DNA of 15,836 nt, from the NCBI GenBank assembly GCA_016783105.1, contig JADHXF010000039.1:1-15836 (forward strand), given 5' to 3'. How positions within the stretch are numbered: the first letter of the stretch is position 1; each line of letters begins with the position of its first letter. Of this stretch, positions 7,324-14,930 are shown one piece after another. The stretch is from Dehalococcoidales bacterium (GTDB lineage Bacteria > Chloroflexota > Dehalococcoidia > Dehalococcoidales > RBG-16-60-22). The translations under genes and the position numbers were made by a program. A model generated the notes under the pieces. That model saw only the letters and a list, made by a program, of their open reading frames with translations. It ran no database searches and was not told where the DNA came from.

Positions 7324-7359
7324 GCCTAGCTATCTAATTTTTACGGAGAGGGCGCAACT

Positions 7360-7767
7360 ATGACCAAAATAGCCAGAATCCTGCTCATCGATGATGACCC
7401 CGATTTTATTGAGGCGACCAGAACGGTTCTGGAAAGCAAGCCGTACGAGGTAATCGTATCATACGATGGCGATGATGGATTGCGGAAGGCGAGGGAGGAG
7501 AGCCCGGACCTGATTATCCTTGATGTAATTATGCCGGTGAAAGACGGATTTTCCACCGCGGAGCAATTGAAAAAGGATGACGGCCTGAAAAAGATTCCGG
7601 TCATTATGCTGACCAGCTACGCCGAACGGGGTGGGGGAAGTTCCATCGCCATGAGCGGCGGACTTACCCTTGAGACCGAGGACTATATCGATAAGCCAGT
7701 CAGGCCCGAGGAGCTGCTGAAAAGGGTGGAGAAATACCTGAAAAGGGCCGGCTTTGACGTGTCCTGA
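7360..7767 (+). CDS. Second single-domain response regulator (receiver only)
   Basis: A 135-residue receiver-only protein. Asp11-Asp12-Asp13 (LIDDDPD), phospho-acceptor Asp55 (IILDVIMPVKDG), Thr85 (VIMLTSY) and Lys112 (IDKP) are intact. A glycine/serine-rich insertion (about 91-102, GGGSSIAMSGG) lengthens the loop after beta-4 compared with the usual CheY form; the first receiver has a different insertion at the same place. It starts 36 nt downstream of the first receiver gene behind GGAGAGGG. The kinase and both receivers look like one signalling module. The output partner is not visible here and could be a protein of the MetFV-Hdr complex or an unlinked regulator. Confidence 0.92.
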   Translation: MTKIARILLIDDDPDFIEATRTVLESKPYEVIVSYDGDDGLRKAREESPDLIILDVIMPVKDGFSTAEQLKKDDGLKKIPVIMLTSYAERGGGSSIAMSGGLTLETEDYIDKPVRPEELLKRVEKYLKRAGFDVS

Positions 7768-7886
7768 TAAGAACGGCAACTAATCGGTATCTCGCCTGAA
7801 ACCAGCCGCCGGGACGGTGTACTATACAGATTAAACATTGATTAGATAACGCATGTTGCTGTGCGCCATTGGAAAGCAGGAGGAAA

Positions 7887-8453
7887 GTGACTTTAGCCAG
7901 AGTTCCAGAAAAAATTATCCCCAAACCGTCACTGCGGAGAAAGATTGAGGATTTGAGTGGGCAGAGGATATCTGCCTGCTTTCAGTGTGAAAAGTGTACC
8001 AACGGGTGCCCGGTGACCTTTGCCATGGATATTGTGCCGCACCGGCTGATGCGCATGCTTCAGCTGGGACTGCTGGATGAGGCACTCCGCAGCGACACGA
8101 TATGGGTCTGCGCATCGTGCGAGACCTGTACCACCCGCTGTCCCAACGACATCGGTATTGCCCATGTCATGGATACCCTCAGACAGCTTTCGCAAAGGGA
8201 AGGGATAAAGACAGCGCAGAAGAATGCTCCCATTTTCCATTCGGCGTTTCTGTCTTCGCTGCGGAGGCATGGTCGCGTCCACGAGCCGGAGATGGCGGTG
8301 GTCTATACATTGAGGAGCGGGGGATTGAATGGCCTGAGGAAGCAGGCCGGCACCGGCATGGCCATGTTCAAACGCGGCAAGATAAAGCTCCTGCCACCCA
8401 GGGTCAGAGCCGGGCGGCAGGTGAAGAGTATCTTCAAGAAGGTAAAGAAATAA
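7887..8453 (+). CDS. hdrC: Heterodisulfide reductase subunit C-like protein HdrC
   Basis: A 188-residue Fe-S protein of normal HdrC length. It has two complete 4Fe-4S motifs, Cys31, 34, 37 and 41 (CFQCEKCTNGCP) and Cys75, 78, 81 and 85 (CASCETCTTRCP), with a helical link (PHRLMRMLQLGLLDEA) between them. The C-terminus is long and basic (KVKK end). HdrC carries electrons between HdrA and the HdrB active site. GTG at 7887 follows AGGAGG (7878-7883) closely; the in-frame TTG at 7869 is an alternative that would place this Shine-Dalgarno inside the gene. The 119 nt after the second receiver gene contain no convincing promoter or terminator, so read-through from upstream is likely. hdrB begins 8 nt after its stop. 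Confidence 0.92.
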   Translation: MTLARVPEKIIPKPSLRRKIEDLSGQRISACFQCEKCTNGCPVTFAMDIVPHRLMRMLQLGLLDEALRSDTIWVCASCETCTTRCPNDIGIAHVMDTLRQLSQREGIKTAQKNAPIFHSAFLSSLRRHGRVHEPEMAVVYTLRSGGLNGLRKQAGTGMAMFKRGKIKLLPPRVRAGRQVKSIFKKVKK

Positions 8454-8461
8454 GGCAGGAC

Positions 8462-9316
8462 ATGGAAGTTTCTTATTATCCCGGTTGTACCATTGAAAGC
8501 AGCGCCAGAGAGTACGGTGAGTCCGTGGCAGCAGTAGCCCGCATACTCGATATTGACCTTAAGGAGCTGGCTGACTGGACCTGCTGCGGGGCTGCCTCGG
8601 CACACGCCACTGATGACGGGCTGGCGCTGGCCCTGCCGGCCCGCAATCTGGAAACGGCGGATAAGACGGGGCTCGACCTGGTGGTGCCCTGCGCGGCCTG
8701 CTATTCAAGGTTGAAGCATGCCGACAAGGCACTGAGGTCGGGCGAACAGATTGAAGGCGCTGGTAACGGTTACAAAGGCGATTTCAGTATAAAACACCTC
8801 GTCGACTTCATCTGGGAAGAAGTTGGCGAGAAAACAATTCTGGAAAAGGTGAAGAAGCCGCTGGAAGGCCTGAAGGCGGTCGGCTACTACGGCTGTTTGA
8901 TTACCAGGCCGCCGCGGATAACTGGTGCCAGCGATCCTGATAACCCCGAGTCTATGGATAATATCCTGAAAACGCTGGGCGCTGATGTGAAGAACTGGAG
9001 CTATAAAACCGATTGCTGCGGCGCCGAACATGTGCTCACCATGCCTGAGGTGGCCTGGAGAATGATACAGAAGCTGTTTGACATGGCTGAGGAAGCTGAA
9101 GCTGACGTCATTGCGGTGGCATGCCCGATGTGCCAGTCGAACCTGGATACACATCAGGCGGAAATTTCGGCGCAGGCAGGTAAGCGTTATAACGTTCCCA
9201 TTCTCTACTTCACCGAACTGATGGGGCTGGCCTTTGGCGACCCGTCGGCGGAGAAGTGGTTTGCCCGTCACTTTGTCGACCCGCGGCCGCTTCTGAAAGA
9301 GAAAGGTCTTTTATAA
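8462..9316 (+). CDS. hdrB: Heterodisulfide reductase subunit B-like protein HdrB
   Basis: A 284-residue protein with two full CCG domains: Cys9, Cys41-Cys42, Cys77 and Cys80; then Cys145, Cys185-Cys186, Cys221 and Cys224. These are the C-x(31-39)-CC-x(35-36)-CxxC signatures that hold the two non-cubane 4Fe-4S clusters of HdrB, the site of disulfide reduction in methanogens. Both motifs are intact, so catalytic chemistry is possible, although the natural substrate in a bacterium without coenzymes M and B is unknown. ATG at 8462 begins the conserved MEVSYYPGC; the frame is open further upstream but that part overlaps hdrC and is not real. The stop codon TAA shares its last base with the ATG of hdrA, so translation is coupled. 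Confidence 0.94.
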   Translation: MEVSYYPGCTIESSAREYGESVAAVARILDIDLKELADWTCCGAASAHATDDGLALALPARNLETADKTGLDLVVPCAACYSRLKHADKALRSGEQIEGAGNGYKGDFSIKHLVDFIWEEVGEKTILEKVKKPLEGLKAVGYYGCLITRPPRITGASDPDNPESMDNILKTLGADVKNWSYKTDCCGAEHVLTMPEVAWRMIQKLFDMAEEAEADVIAVACPMCQSNLDTHQAEISAQAGKRYNVPILYFTELMGLAFGDPSAEKWFARHFVDPRPLLKEKGLL

Positions 9317-12300
9317 TGGCCAAGAACGGTAACCAGGAAAAGGAAAATAAGAAAAGGGTTGGTGCGGTTATGGTGGTGGGGGGTGGCATATGCGGTATGC
9401 AGAGTGCCCTTGACCTGGCCAATTCCGGCTTTAAAGTGTATATGGTCGAGGAAACGACCTCGATTGGCGGTCGGATGTCTCAGCTGGACAAGACCTTCCC
9501 CACCAATGACTGCTCCATGTGCCTGATTTCACCGAAGCTTATCGAGGTGGACAAGCACCTGAATATTGAAATTCTGTCCAATTCCCGGGTTCAATCTCTG
9601 GAAGGGGAGGCGGGCGACTTCAAAGTAAAGGTGCTCAAGAAGCCGCGCTACGTGGACATCGAGAAGTGCAGTTCCTGCGGCGACTGCTTTGAGGCCTGTC
9701 CCGTTGATTTAATCAACGAGTTTGAGCAGGGTTTGAACACCTACAAGGCCATCAACAAGCGCTACCCGCAGGCGATTCCCAGTGCCGTGGCCATCAGCAA
9801 GGCGGCGCGACCTCCCTGCAAGCTCACCTGTCCCGCGGGATGCAACGGGCAGGGATACGTGGCCCTGATTTCCAAAGGTAAACACCTCGAAGCCCTGAAT
9901 CACATCAAGCAGTGGATACCGCTGCCGGCGGTACTGGGCAGAATCTGCCATCACCCCTGCGAGCAGGAATGCAATCGCGACGAGGTTGACCAGCCGGTGG
10001 CCATCGCCCCCTTGAAACGATTTGCCGCCGATATCGTCCGGCAGAAAAGGAAAGAAGGTGAAATCCCTCCGGAAGAAAAACCGGTCATAGATAAGTCAAA
10101 GCCCAAGGTGGCCGTGGTCGGGGCCGGGCCTTCCGGGCTCACCTGCGCTTATGACCTGGTGAAACTCGGCTATCCGGTAACCATTTTTGAAGCCAGCCCG
10201 CAGCCCGGCGGTCAGCTCTGGTCAGCTATCCCCAAGTACCGCCTGCCCAAGGACGTGCTGGCTGCCGATATTAAAGATATCGTTGATTTGGGAATAGAAC
10301 TCAAGCTCAATAGCCCGGTAGACGGTAAGAATGGCCTCGAGGCGCTAAAAAAGCAGGGCTACGGGGCGATTTACCTGGCCATCGGCGCGCAGCAAAGCCG
10401 CAGCCTGCCCATTCCCGGCGTTGACCTGCCACAGGTGCTTCTGGCGCTGGACTTTCTGAAAGATGCCAACCAGGGGAAGAAGGTTGATATTGGCGATAAG
10501 GTTGTCGTCATCGGCGGCGGCAACGTGGCCATGGACGTGGCACGGACGGCGCGGCGACTCGGTGCCTCCGAGGTGACTGCCATCTGTCTGGAGAGTGCCG
10601 AGGAAATGCCCGCCCACCCCTGGGAGATAGAGGAGGCGGTGGAGGAGGGAGTCAAGGTAATGAACCCCTGGGGGCCAAACGAGATAGTGGGCAAGGACGG
10701 CAGTGTGGCCGGCGTGGCCTTCAAGAAGTGCACCTCCGTATTTGACAGCGAGGGCAGGTTCAGCCCGACCTTTGATGAAAATATCACCACGTCCGTTGAT
10801 TGCGACACGGTAATCATCGCTATCGGGCAGGCGACCGACCTCTCCGTGCTGCCCGAAAAAACCGACATTAAAACAACTCGTGGCGGTTGGTTGATTGTCG
10901 ACCCGGTGACGCTGGCCACCGACGAGGCGGGCACCTTCGCCGGCGGCGATGGCGTTACCGGCCCCAAGTCGGCGGTGGAGGCCATCAAGCACGGCCACGA
11001 GGCGGCCGTATCCATCGACCGCCACCTCAACAAGCTGGACCTCAAGGAAGGGCGTGAAGCGAAAAAAGAAGAGCCGGCGCCGCTGCCCGAGGGCAAGCAC
11101 GAAAAGAAGAAGAGATTGACTACCAAATACATTGACCTGGCGAAAAGGTTGGCTGGCTTCGATGAAATAGTTGATACGTTCACCGAGGAAGAAGCGATTA
11201 AAGAGGCGGAGCGGTGTCTGGACTGTGGCCTTTGCAGCGAGTGCCTCCAGTGCGTGTTCGTCTGCCAGGCAAAGGCCATTGACCATGATATGAAGGAGGA
11301 AGAGGTTGAGTTCCAGGTGGGTTCGGTGGTGCTGGCGCCCGGCTTTGAGCCCTTTGATGCCAGGATAAAAAGCGAGTACGGCTACGGCCGGATGCCCAAC
11401 GTATTGACCAGCATCGAGTTCGAACGTATTCTCTCCGCCTCCGGCCCCTTCCAGGGGCAGGTAGTGCGCCCCTCCGATGGCAACCATCCGGTCAAGATAG
11501 CCTGGATTCAGTGCGTTGGCTCGCGCGATGAGACCTGCGACCGGGACTACTGCTCATCGGTCTGCTGCATGTATGCCACCAAGGAAGCGTTTATCGCCCG
11601 CGAGCATGAGAGCACCATCCAGCCCACCATTTTCTACAATGATATCAGGGCCTTTGGCAAGGGCTTTGAGCGTTATTATGAATCGGCCAAAAACAAGTTC
11701 GGCATCCGTTACGTTAAGGGCATCCCATCGGGCGTGAAAGAGCTGCAGCAGAGCAAGAACCTGCTCATTGAATACGGCGGCGAGAACGGCGAGAAGGTGC
11801 AGGAAGAATTCGATATGGTCGTCCTCTCCATCGGGCTGCAGCCGTCGGCAAGCACCGGGGAACTGGCCGAAAAGCTCGGCATAGCACGGGATAAATTCGG
11901 CTTCTGCCACACCGATGAGCTGTCGCCGAACATCACCTCCCATGACGGCATTTACGTTGCCGGGGCGTTTGACGCCCCGATGGATATCCCCGAATCGGTG
12001 ATGAGTGCCTCGAGTGCCGCCTGCCTGGCTTCTAAAGAAATTGCCGAAGCCCGCGGCACCCTGGTAACCGAGAAAGAGTACCCGCCGGAGAAGGACATCG
12101 CTGAAGAGGAGCCAAGAGTTGGCGTCTTCGTCTGTCGCTGCGGGTCGAATATTGCCCGCGTGGTGGACGTCCCGGGCGTCGCCGAGTATGCCAGCACGCT
12201 GCCGCACGTGGTGCACGCTGAAGAAAACCTCTATACCTGCTCCACGGACACACAGAATAAGATTATCAATGCTATTACGGAAAAGGGGCTGAACCGGGTG

Positions 12301-13779
12301 GTGGTTGCCTCGTGCAGCCCGCGCACCCACGAGTCTCTCTTCCAGGATACCATCCGCGAGGGCTGCCTGAACAAGTTCCTCTTTGAAATGGCCAATATAC
12401 GCGACCAGTGTTCCTGGGTACATGCCACCCACATGCCGGAGGCCACTGATAAAGCCAAAGACCTGGTGCGCATGGCGGTGGCGCGGGCGGCGACTCTGGA
12501 GCCTCTCCATGAGCATACCGCAGAGGTCAAGCGGAGAGGGCTGGTTATCGGTGGAGGCTTATCCGGCATGACCGCCGCGCTGGAGATGGCCGGGCAGGGC
12601 TACGAGGTGGTTCTGGTGGAGAGGGAGAAGGAGCTCGGCGGCAACCTGCGGCGCATTCATTACACCGCTGAAGGCGCTGACCCGCAGAAACTGCTCGCTT
12701 CGCTCATCGAGCAGATTGAAAAAGAGCCGAATGTAACCCTGTACAAAGGCGCCGAGGTGAAAAAGCTCTCCGGCTATCTGGGTAACTATATTACTGAAAT
12801 CGGTACGGAAGGTGGGGATACGGTTGAGGTGGAGCACGGCGTGGCCATACTGGCCACCGGCGGCACGGAATATAAGCCAGCCGAGTATCTATATGGTCAA
12901 GCGGACAGGGTGCTCACCCAGCTTGAGCTTGAAGAAAAAATCGCCGGCGGCAACAATGAAGTAAAGAAACTGAATTCGGTGGTCATGATACAGTGCGTCG
13001 GTTCGCGGGAAGAGGAACACATGTACTGCAGCCGCATATGCTGCACCCAGGCGGTGAACAACGCCCTGAAATTGAAAGAAATGAACCCGGATACCGAGGT
13101 CTATATCCTCTACCGTGACATACGCACCTACGGCATGAATGAGCTGCTCTACCGTCAGGCCAGGGAAAAGGGAGTGACCTTTATCCGTTATGATGTGGAG
13201 AGGAAGCCTGAGGTAAGTAACGGAAACGGCAAACTGGCGGTAACCGTCTACGACGAGACACTGGGCGCGGAAATCCAGCTTGAGCCTGACCTACTGGTAT
13301 TGAGTGCCGCGGTTCGACCGCAGGCCGACGCTGTGGAATTTGCCAGCAAGCTGAAGCTGCCGCTCACCCAGGACAAATTCTTTATGGAAGCGCACATGAA
13401 GCTGCGTCCGCTCGATTTCGTCAACGAGGGGATGTACCTGTGCGGCCTGGCCCATTCTCCCAAGTTCATCTCGGAGTCAATCGTGCAGGCGAGGGGGGCG
13501 GTATCGCGGGCGCTGACCATCCTGTCCAAACCATACCTGATGGTCGGCGGGATAGTCTCGGTGGTTGATGAGGACAGATGTGTTGCCTGCCTTACCTGCG
13601 TTCGCTCCTGCCCGTTCAATGTTCCGAAGATAAACGAGGAAGGGGTGGCCTATATTGAAGCGGCCGCCTGCCAGGGCTGCGGTATCTGCGCCAGCCTTTG
13701 CCCGCGCAAGGCGATTACAGTACAGCATTATAAAGATGAACAGGTAACGGCCAAGACAGCGGTTCTGGCCGGGAGTTAA
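9316..13779 (+). CDS. hdrA: Giant tandem HdrA flavoprotein with inserted GltD/NfnB-like NAD(P)H module
   Basis: At 1487 residues this is more than twice the size of a classical HdrA (about 650). First half: FAD Rossmann motif GGGICGM (22-28), HdrA-specific DCSMC (Cys66, Cys69), 4Fe-4S motif Cys118/121/124/128, then an inserted GltD-like unit (about 165-575) made of a double-cluster domain (Cys168/172/176, Cys211/215/219), FAD motif GAGPSG (269-274), nucleotide motif GGGNVAMD (400-407) and FAGGDG (541-546). HdrA resumes with CLDCGLCSECLQC (634-646) and CVGSRD (733-738). Second half: N-terminal cluster domain from VCRCG (939-943), Rossmann GGGLSGM (1079-1085), CVGSRE (1227-1232) and two C-terminal ferredoxin motifs (Cys1422-1432, Cys1452-1462). 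It is the likely electron-bifurcating hub of the complex. ATG at 9316 overlaps the hdrB stop. Confidence 0.93.
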   Translation: MAKNGNQEKENKKRVGAVMVVGGGICGMQSALDLANSGFKVYMVEETTSIGGRMSQLDKTFPTNDCSMCLISPKLIEVDKHLNIEILSNSRVQSLEGEAGDFKVKVLKKPRYVDIEKCSSCGDCFEACPVDLINEFEQGLNTYKAINKRYPQAIPSAVAISKAARPPCKLTCPAGCNGQGYVALISKGKHLEALNHIKQWIPLPAVLGRICHHPCEQECNRDEVDQPVAIAPLKRFAADIVRQKRKEGEIPPEEKPVIDKSKPKVAVVGAGPSGLTCAYDLVKLGYPVTIFEASPQPGGQLWSAIPKYRLPKDVLAADIKDIVDLGIELKLNSPVDGKNGLEALKKQGYGAIYLAIGAQQSRSLPIPGVDLPQVLLALDFLKDANQGKKVDIGDKVVVIGGGNVAMDVARTARRLGASEVTAICLESAEEMPAHPWEIEEAVEEGVKVMNPWGPNEIVGKDGSVAGVAFKKCTSVFDSEGRFSPTFDENITTSVDCDTVIIAIGQATDLSVLPEKTDIKTTRGGWLIVDPVTLATDEAGTFAGGDGVTGPKSAVEAIKHGHEAAVSIDRHLNKLDLKEGREAKKEEPAPLPEGKHEKKKRLTTKYIDLAKRLAGFDEIVDTFTEEEAIKEAERCLDCGLCSECLQCVFVCQAKAIDHDMKEEEVEFQVGSVVLAPGFEPFDARIKSEYGYGRMPNVLTSIEFERILSASGPFQGQVVRPSDGNHPVKIAWIQCVGSRDETCDRDYCSSVCCMYATKEAFIAREHESTIQPTIFYNDIRAFGKGFERYYESAKNKFGIRYVKGIPSGVKELQQSKNLLIEYGGENGEKVQEEFDMVVLSIGLQPSASTGELAEKLGIARDKFGFCHTDELSPNITSHDGIYVAGAFDAPMDIPESVMSASSAACLASKEIAEARGTLVTEKEYPPEKDIAEEEPRVGVFVCRCGSNIARVVDVPGVAEYASTLPHVVHAEENLYTCSTDTQNKIINAITEKGLNRVVVASCSPRTHESLFQDTIREGCLNKFLFEMANIRDQCSWVHATHMPEATDKAKDLVRMAVARAATLEPLHEHTAEVKRRGLVIGGGLSGMTAALEMAGQGYEVVLVEREKELGGNLRRIHYTAEGADPQKLLASLIEQIEKEPNVTLYKGAEVKKLSGYLGNYITEIGTEGGDTVEVEHGVAILATGGTEYKPAEYLYGQADRVLTQLELEEKIAGGNNEVKKLNSVVMIQCVGSREEEHMYCSRICCTQAVNNALKLKEMNPDTEVYILYRDIRTYGMNELLYRQAREKGVTFIRYDVERKPEVSNGNGKLAVTVYDETLGAEIQLEPDLLVLSAAVRPQADAVEFASKLKLPLTQDKFFMEAHMKLRPLDFVNEGMYLCGLAHSPKFISESIVQARGAVSRALTILSKPYLMVGGIVSVVDEDRCVACLTCVRSCPFNVPKINEEGVAYIEAAACQGCGICASLCPRKAITVQHYKDEQVTAKTAVLAGS

Positions 13780-13794
13780 GAGAAAGGAGTTGAC

Positions 13795-14223
13795 ATGGCC
13801 GGAGAATATGAGCCGAAAGTAGTCGGATTTTGCTGCCACTACTGTGCCTATTCGGCCGCTGACCTCGCCGGTTCCATGCGCCTGGAGTATGCCCCCAACG
13901 TGCGCATCGTCAAGGTGATGTGCACCGGCAGGGTGGATACCCTCCACCTGCTCAAGGCATTTGAAGATGGCGCTGATGCCGCCTTCGTGGCTGGCTGAGA
14001 GGAAGGCACTTGTCATTTCCTGGAAGGAAATCTCAGAGCCAAGAAGAAGGTTGAGCAGGCCAGGAAGCTGCTCGAAGAAGTAGGCATCGAGCCGGAACGG
14101 GTGGAGATGTTCCATATGGGTGCCTCCGATGCCCCGCTGTTTGTTGCTGCCTGCAATGAGATGACAGAACGGGCAAAGCGTCTGGGGCCCAGTCCTCTGA
14201 AAAAGGAGAAAATGAAGCCATGA
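13795..14223 (+). CDS. mvhD: Selenocysteine-containing MvhD/FlpD-family electron-transfer subunit
   Basis: Read through the in-frame TGA at 13996-13998, the gene gives 142 residues, the usual MvhD length. Before the TGA stand FCCHYCAY (12-19) and VMCTGRVD (41-48); after it come EEGTCHFLEGN (69-79), KKVEQARKLLEEVGIEPERV and a normal C-terminus ending in TGA at 14221. Family members have GCxxGxCHYxxGN here, so residue 68 is the conserved cysteine replaced by selenocysteine (U68, with Cys73). MvhD binds a 2Fe-2S cluster and feeds electrons into HdrA. A hairpin at 13996-14035 can serve as SECIS. The Shine-Dalgarno AAAGGAG (13783-13789) is 5 nt before the ATG. The last codon and stop overlap the metV ATG. 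Conventional gene calling would stop at residue 67. A mere nonsense mutation is unlikely because the downstream frame is intact and family-like for 74 codons. Confidence 0.88.
13996..14035 (+). promoter_or_regulatory. Candidate bacterial SECIS element in mvhD
   Basis: Directly after the UGA codon the RNA can form an apical stem TTTCCT/AGGAAA (14016-14021 with 14025-14030) with loop GGA, and a basal stem TGAGA/TCTCA (13996-14000 with 14031-14035). The apical loop starts 23 nt after the UGA and begins with G. This agrees with the relaxed bacterial SECIS rules (loop 16-37 nt downstream, a G in the first two loop positions). The bases between the stems bulge on the 5' side only, so the exact fold is uncertain. 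Confidence 0.6.
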
Positions 14224-14909
14224 TAGTCGCCGAGAGGAAGCCGTTTGCCGAGATTAAGGAGAAAATCAAGGACTACCAGAAGATACTGGTCCTTGGTTGC
14301 GGTACCTGTGTCAGTGTCTGCCAGGCCGGAGGTGAAAAGGAGGTGGAGCTGCTGGCCACCGAGCTCAGGATGGCCGATAAGATAGACGGCCGGCAGATTG
14401 AGATCGGCGAGTTGACCGTACAGCGGCAGTGCGACCGCGAGTACCTTGAGCCGATAATGGAAAAGATGAAGGAATATGACGTTGTGCTGTCCATGGCCTG
14501 CGGCGCGGGTGTACAGTTCGTCGCCGAGATGCTGGAGGAAATACCGATAATTCCGGCCGTGAACACTCGCTTTATCGGGGTGACCGCCGATGAAGGTCTC
14601 TGGCTGGAGAAATGCCGTGCCTGCGGTAACTGCCTGCTCGCCGACTACGGCGGTATCTGTCCCATAACCATGTGTGCCAAGAGCCTGGTCAACGGCCCCT
14701 GCGGCGGGTACAAGGACGGTAAGTGCGAGACGAGCCCGGAGCGCGACTGTGCCTGGGTGATGATATACGAGCGTCTCTCCAAGCAGGGCAGGCTGGATAA
14801 AATGCGGGAGGCTTCGGCGCTTAAAGACTACAGCGCCCAGAGCCACCCGGCGCGCCAGGTGAATGAGGCGTACACCAAACCCGAGCTATCGGCGGCCAAA
14901 GAGAAGTAG
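14220..14909 (+). CDS. metV: Methylenetetrahydrofolate reductase zinc/Fe-S subunit MetV (MTHFR_C domain)
   Basis: A 229-residue partner of MetF. The N-terminal part has LGCGTCVSVCQAGGEKEV (25-42, Cys27/30/34) within a Rossmann-like fold that includes LSMACGAGVQ (90-99). The C-terminal MTHFR_C signature carries CRACGNC (Cys132/135/138), CPITMCAKSLVNGPCGG (147-163), GKCE (167-170) and DCAWVMIYERL (176-186). The cysteines are expected to bind metal and Fe-S centres that carry electrons to the MetF flavin. The start ATG overlaps the end of mvhD (ATGA at 14220-14223), showing translational coupling to the selenoprotein gene. The metF partner lies about 9 kb upstream in the same cluster, an unusual separation because metF and metV are usually adjacent. 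A short 21-nt gap separates its stop from the convergent gene on the other strand. Confidence 0.92.
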   Translation: MIVAERKPFAEIKEKIKDYQKILVLGCGTCVSVCQAGGEKEVELLATELRMADKIDGRQIEIGELTVQRQCDREYLEPIMEKMKEYDVVLSMACGAGVQFVAEMLEEIPIIPAVNTRFIGVTADEGLWLEKCRACGNCLLADYGGICPITMCAKSLVNGPCGGYKDGKCETSPERDCAWVMIYERLSKQGRLDKMREASALKDYSAQSHPARQVNEAYTKPELSAAKEK

Positions 14910-14930
14910 GTAACCGTATTAAACTTCCCT

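Noticed and set aside
7768..7886. A promoter before hdrC (TATACA at 7823-7828, TTGATT at 7839-7844).
   Set aside because: No -35 and -10 pair with acceptable spacing could be found; co-transcription with upstream genes is simpler.
8102..8461. A longer reading frame in front of hdrB, giving a 404-residue protein.
   Set aside because: The extra 120 codons overlap hdrC in another frame and look like noncoding translation; the conserved HdrB start is at 8462.
10345..11487. A 380-residue open frame on the minus strand inside hdrA.
   Set aside because: It is antisense to well-conserved HdrA/GltD motifs and has no recognisable domain; high GC makes long shadow frames common.
11554..12516. A 320-residue minus-strand frame.
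   Set aside because: Antisense shadow of hdrA with low-complexity composition and no ribosome-binding support.
13795..13998. mvhD as a 67-residue truncated pseudogene.
   Set aside because: The frame after the TGA is intact and family-like to the natural end, the TGA replaces a conserved Cys, and a hairpin follows.
14910..14930. A bidirectional terminator between metV and the convergent gene.
   Set aside because: The 21-nt gap shows no inverted repeat or T-tract.
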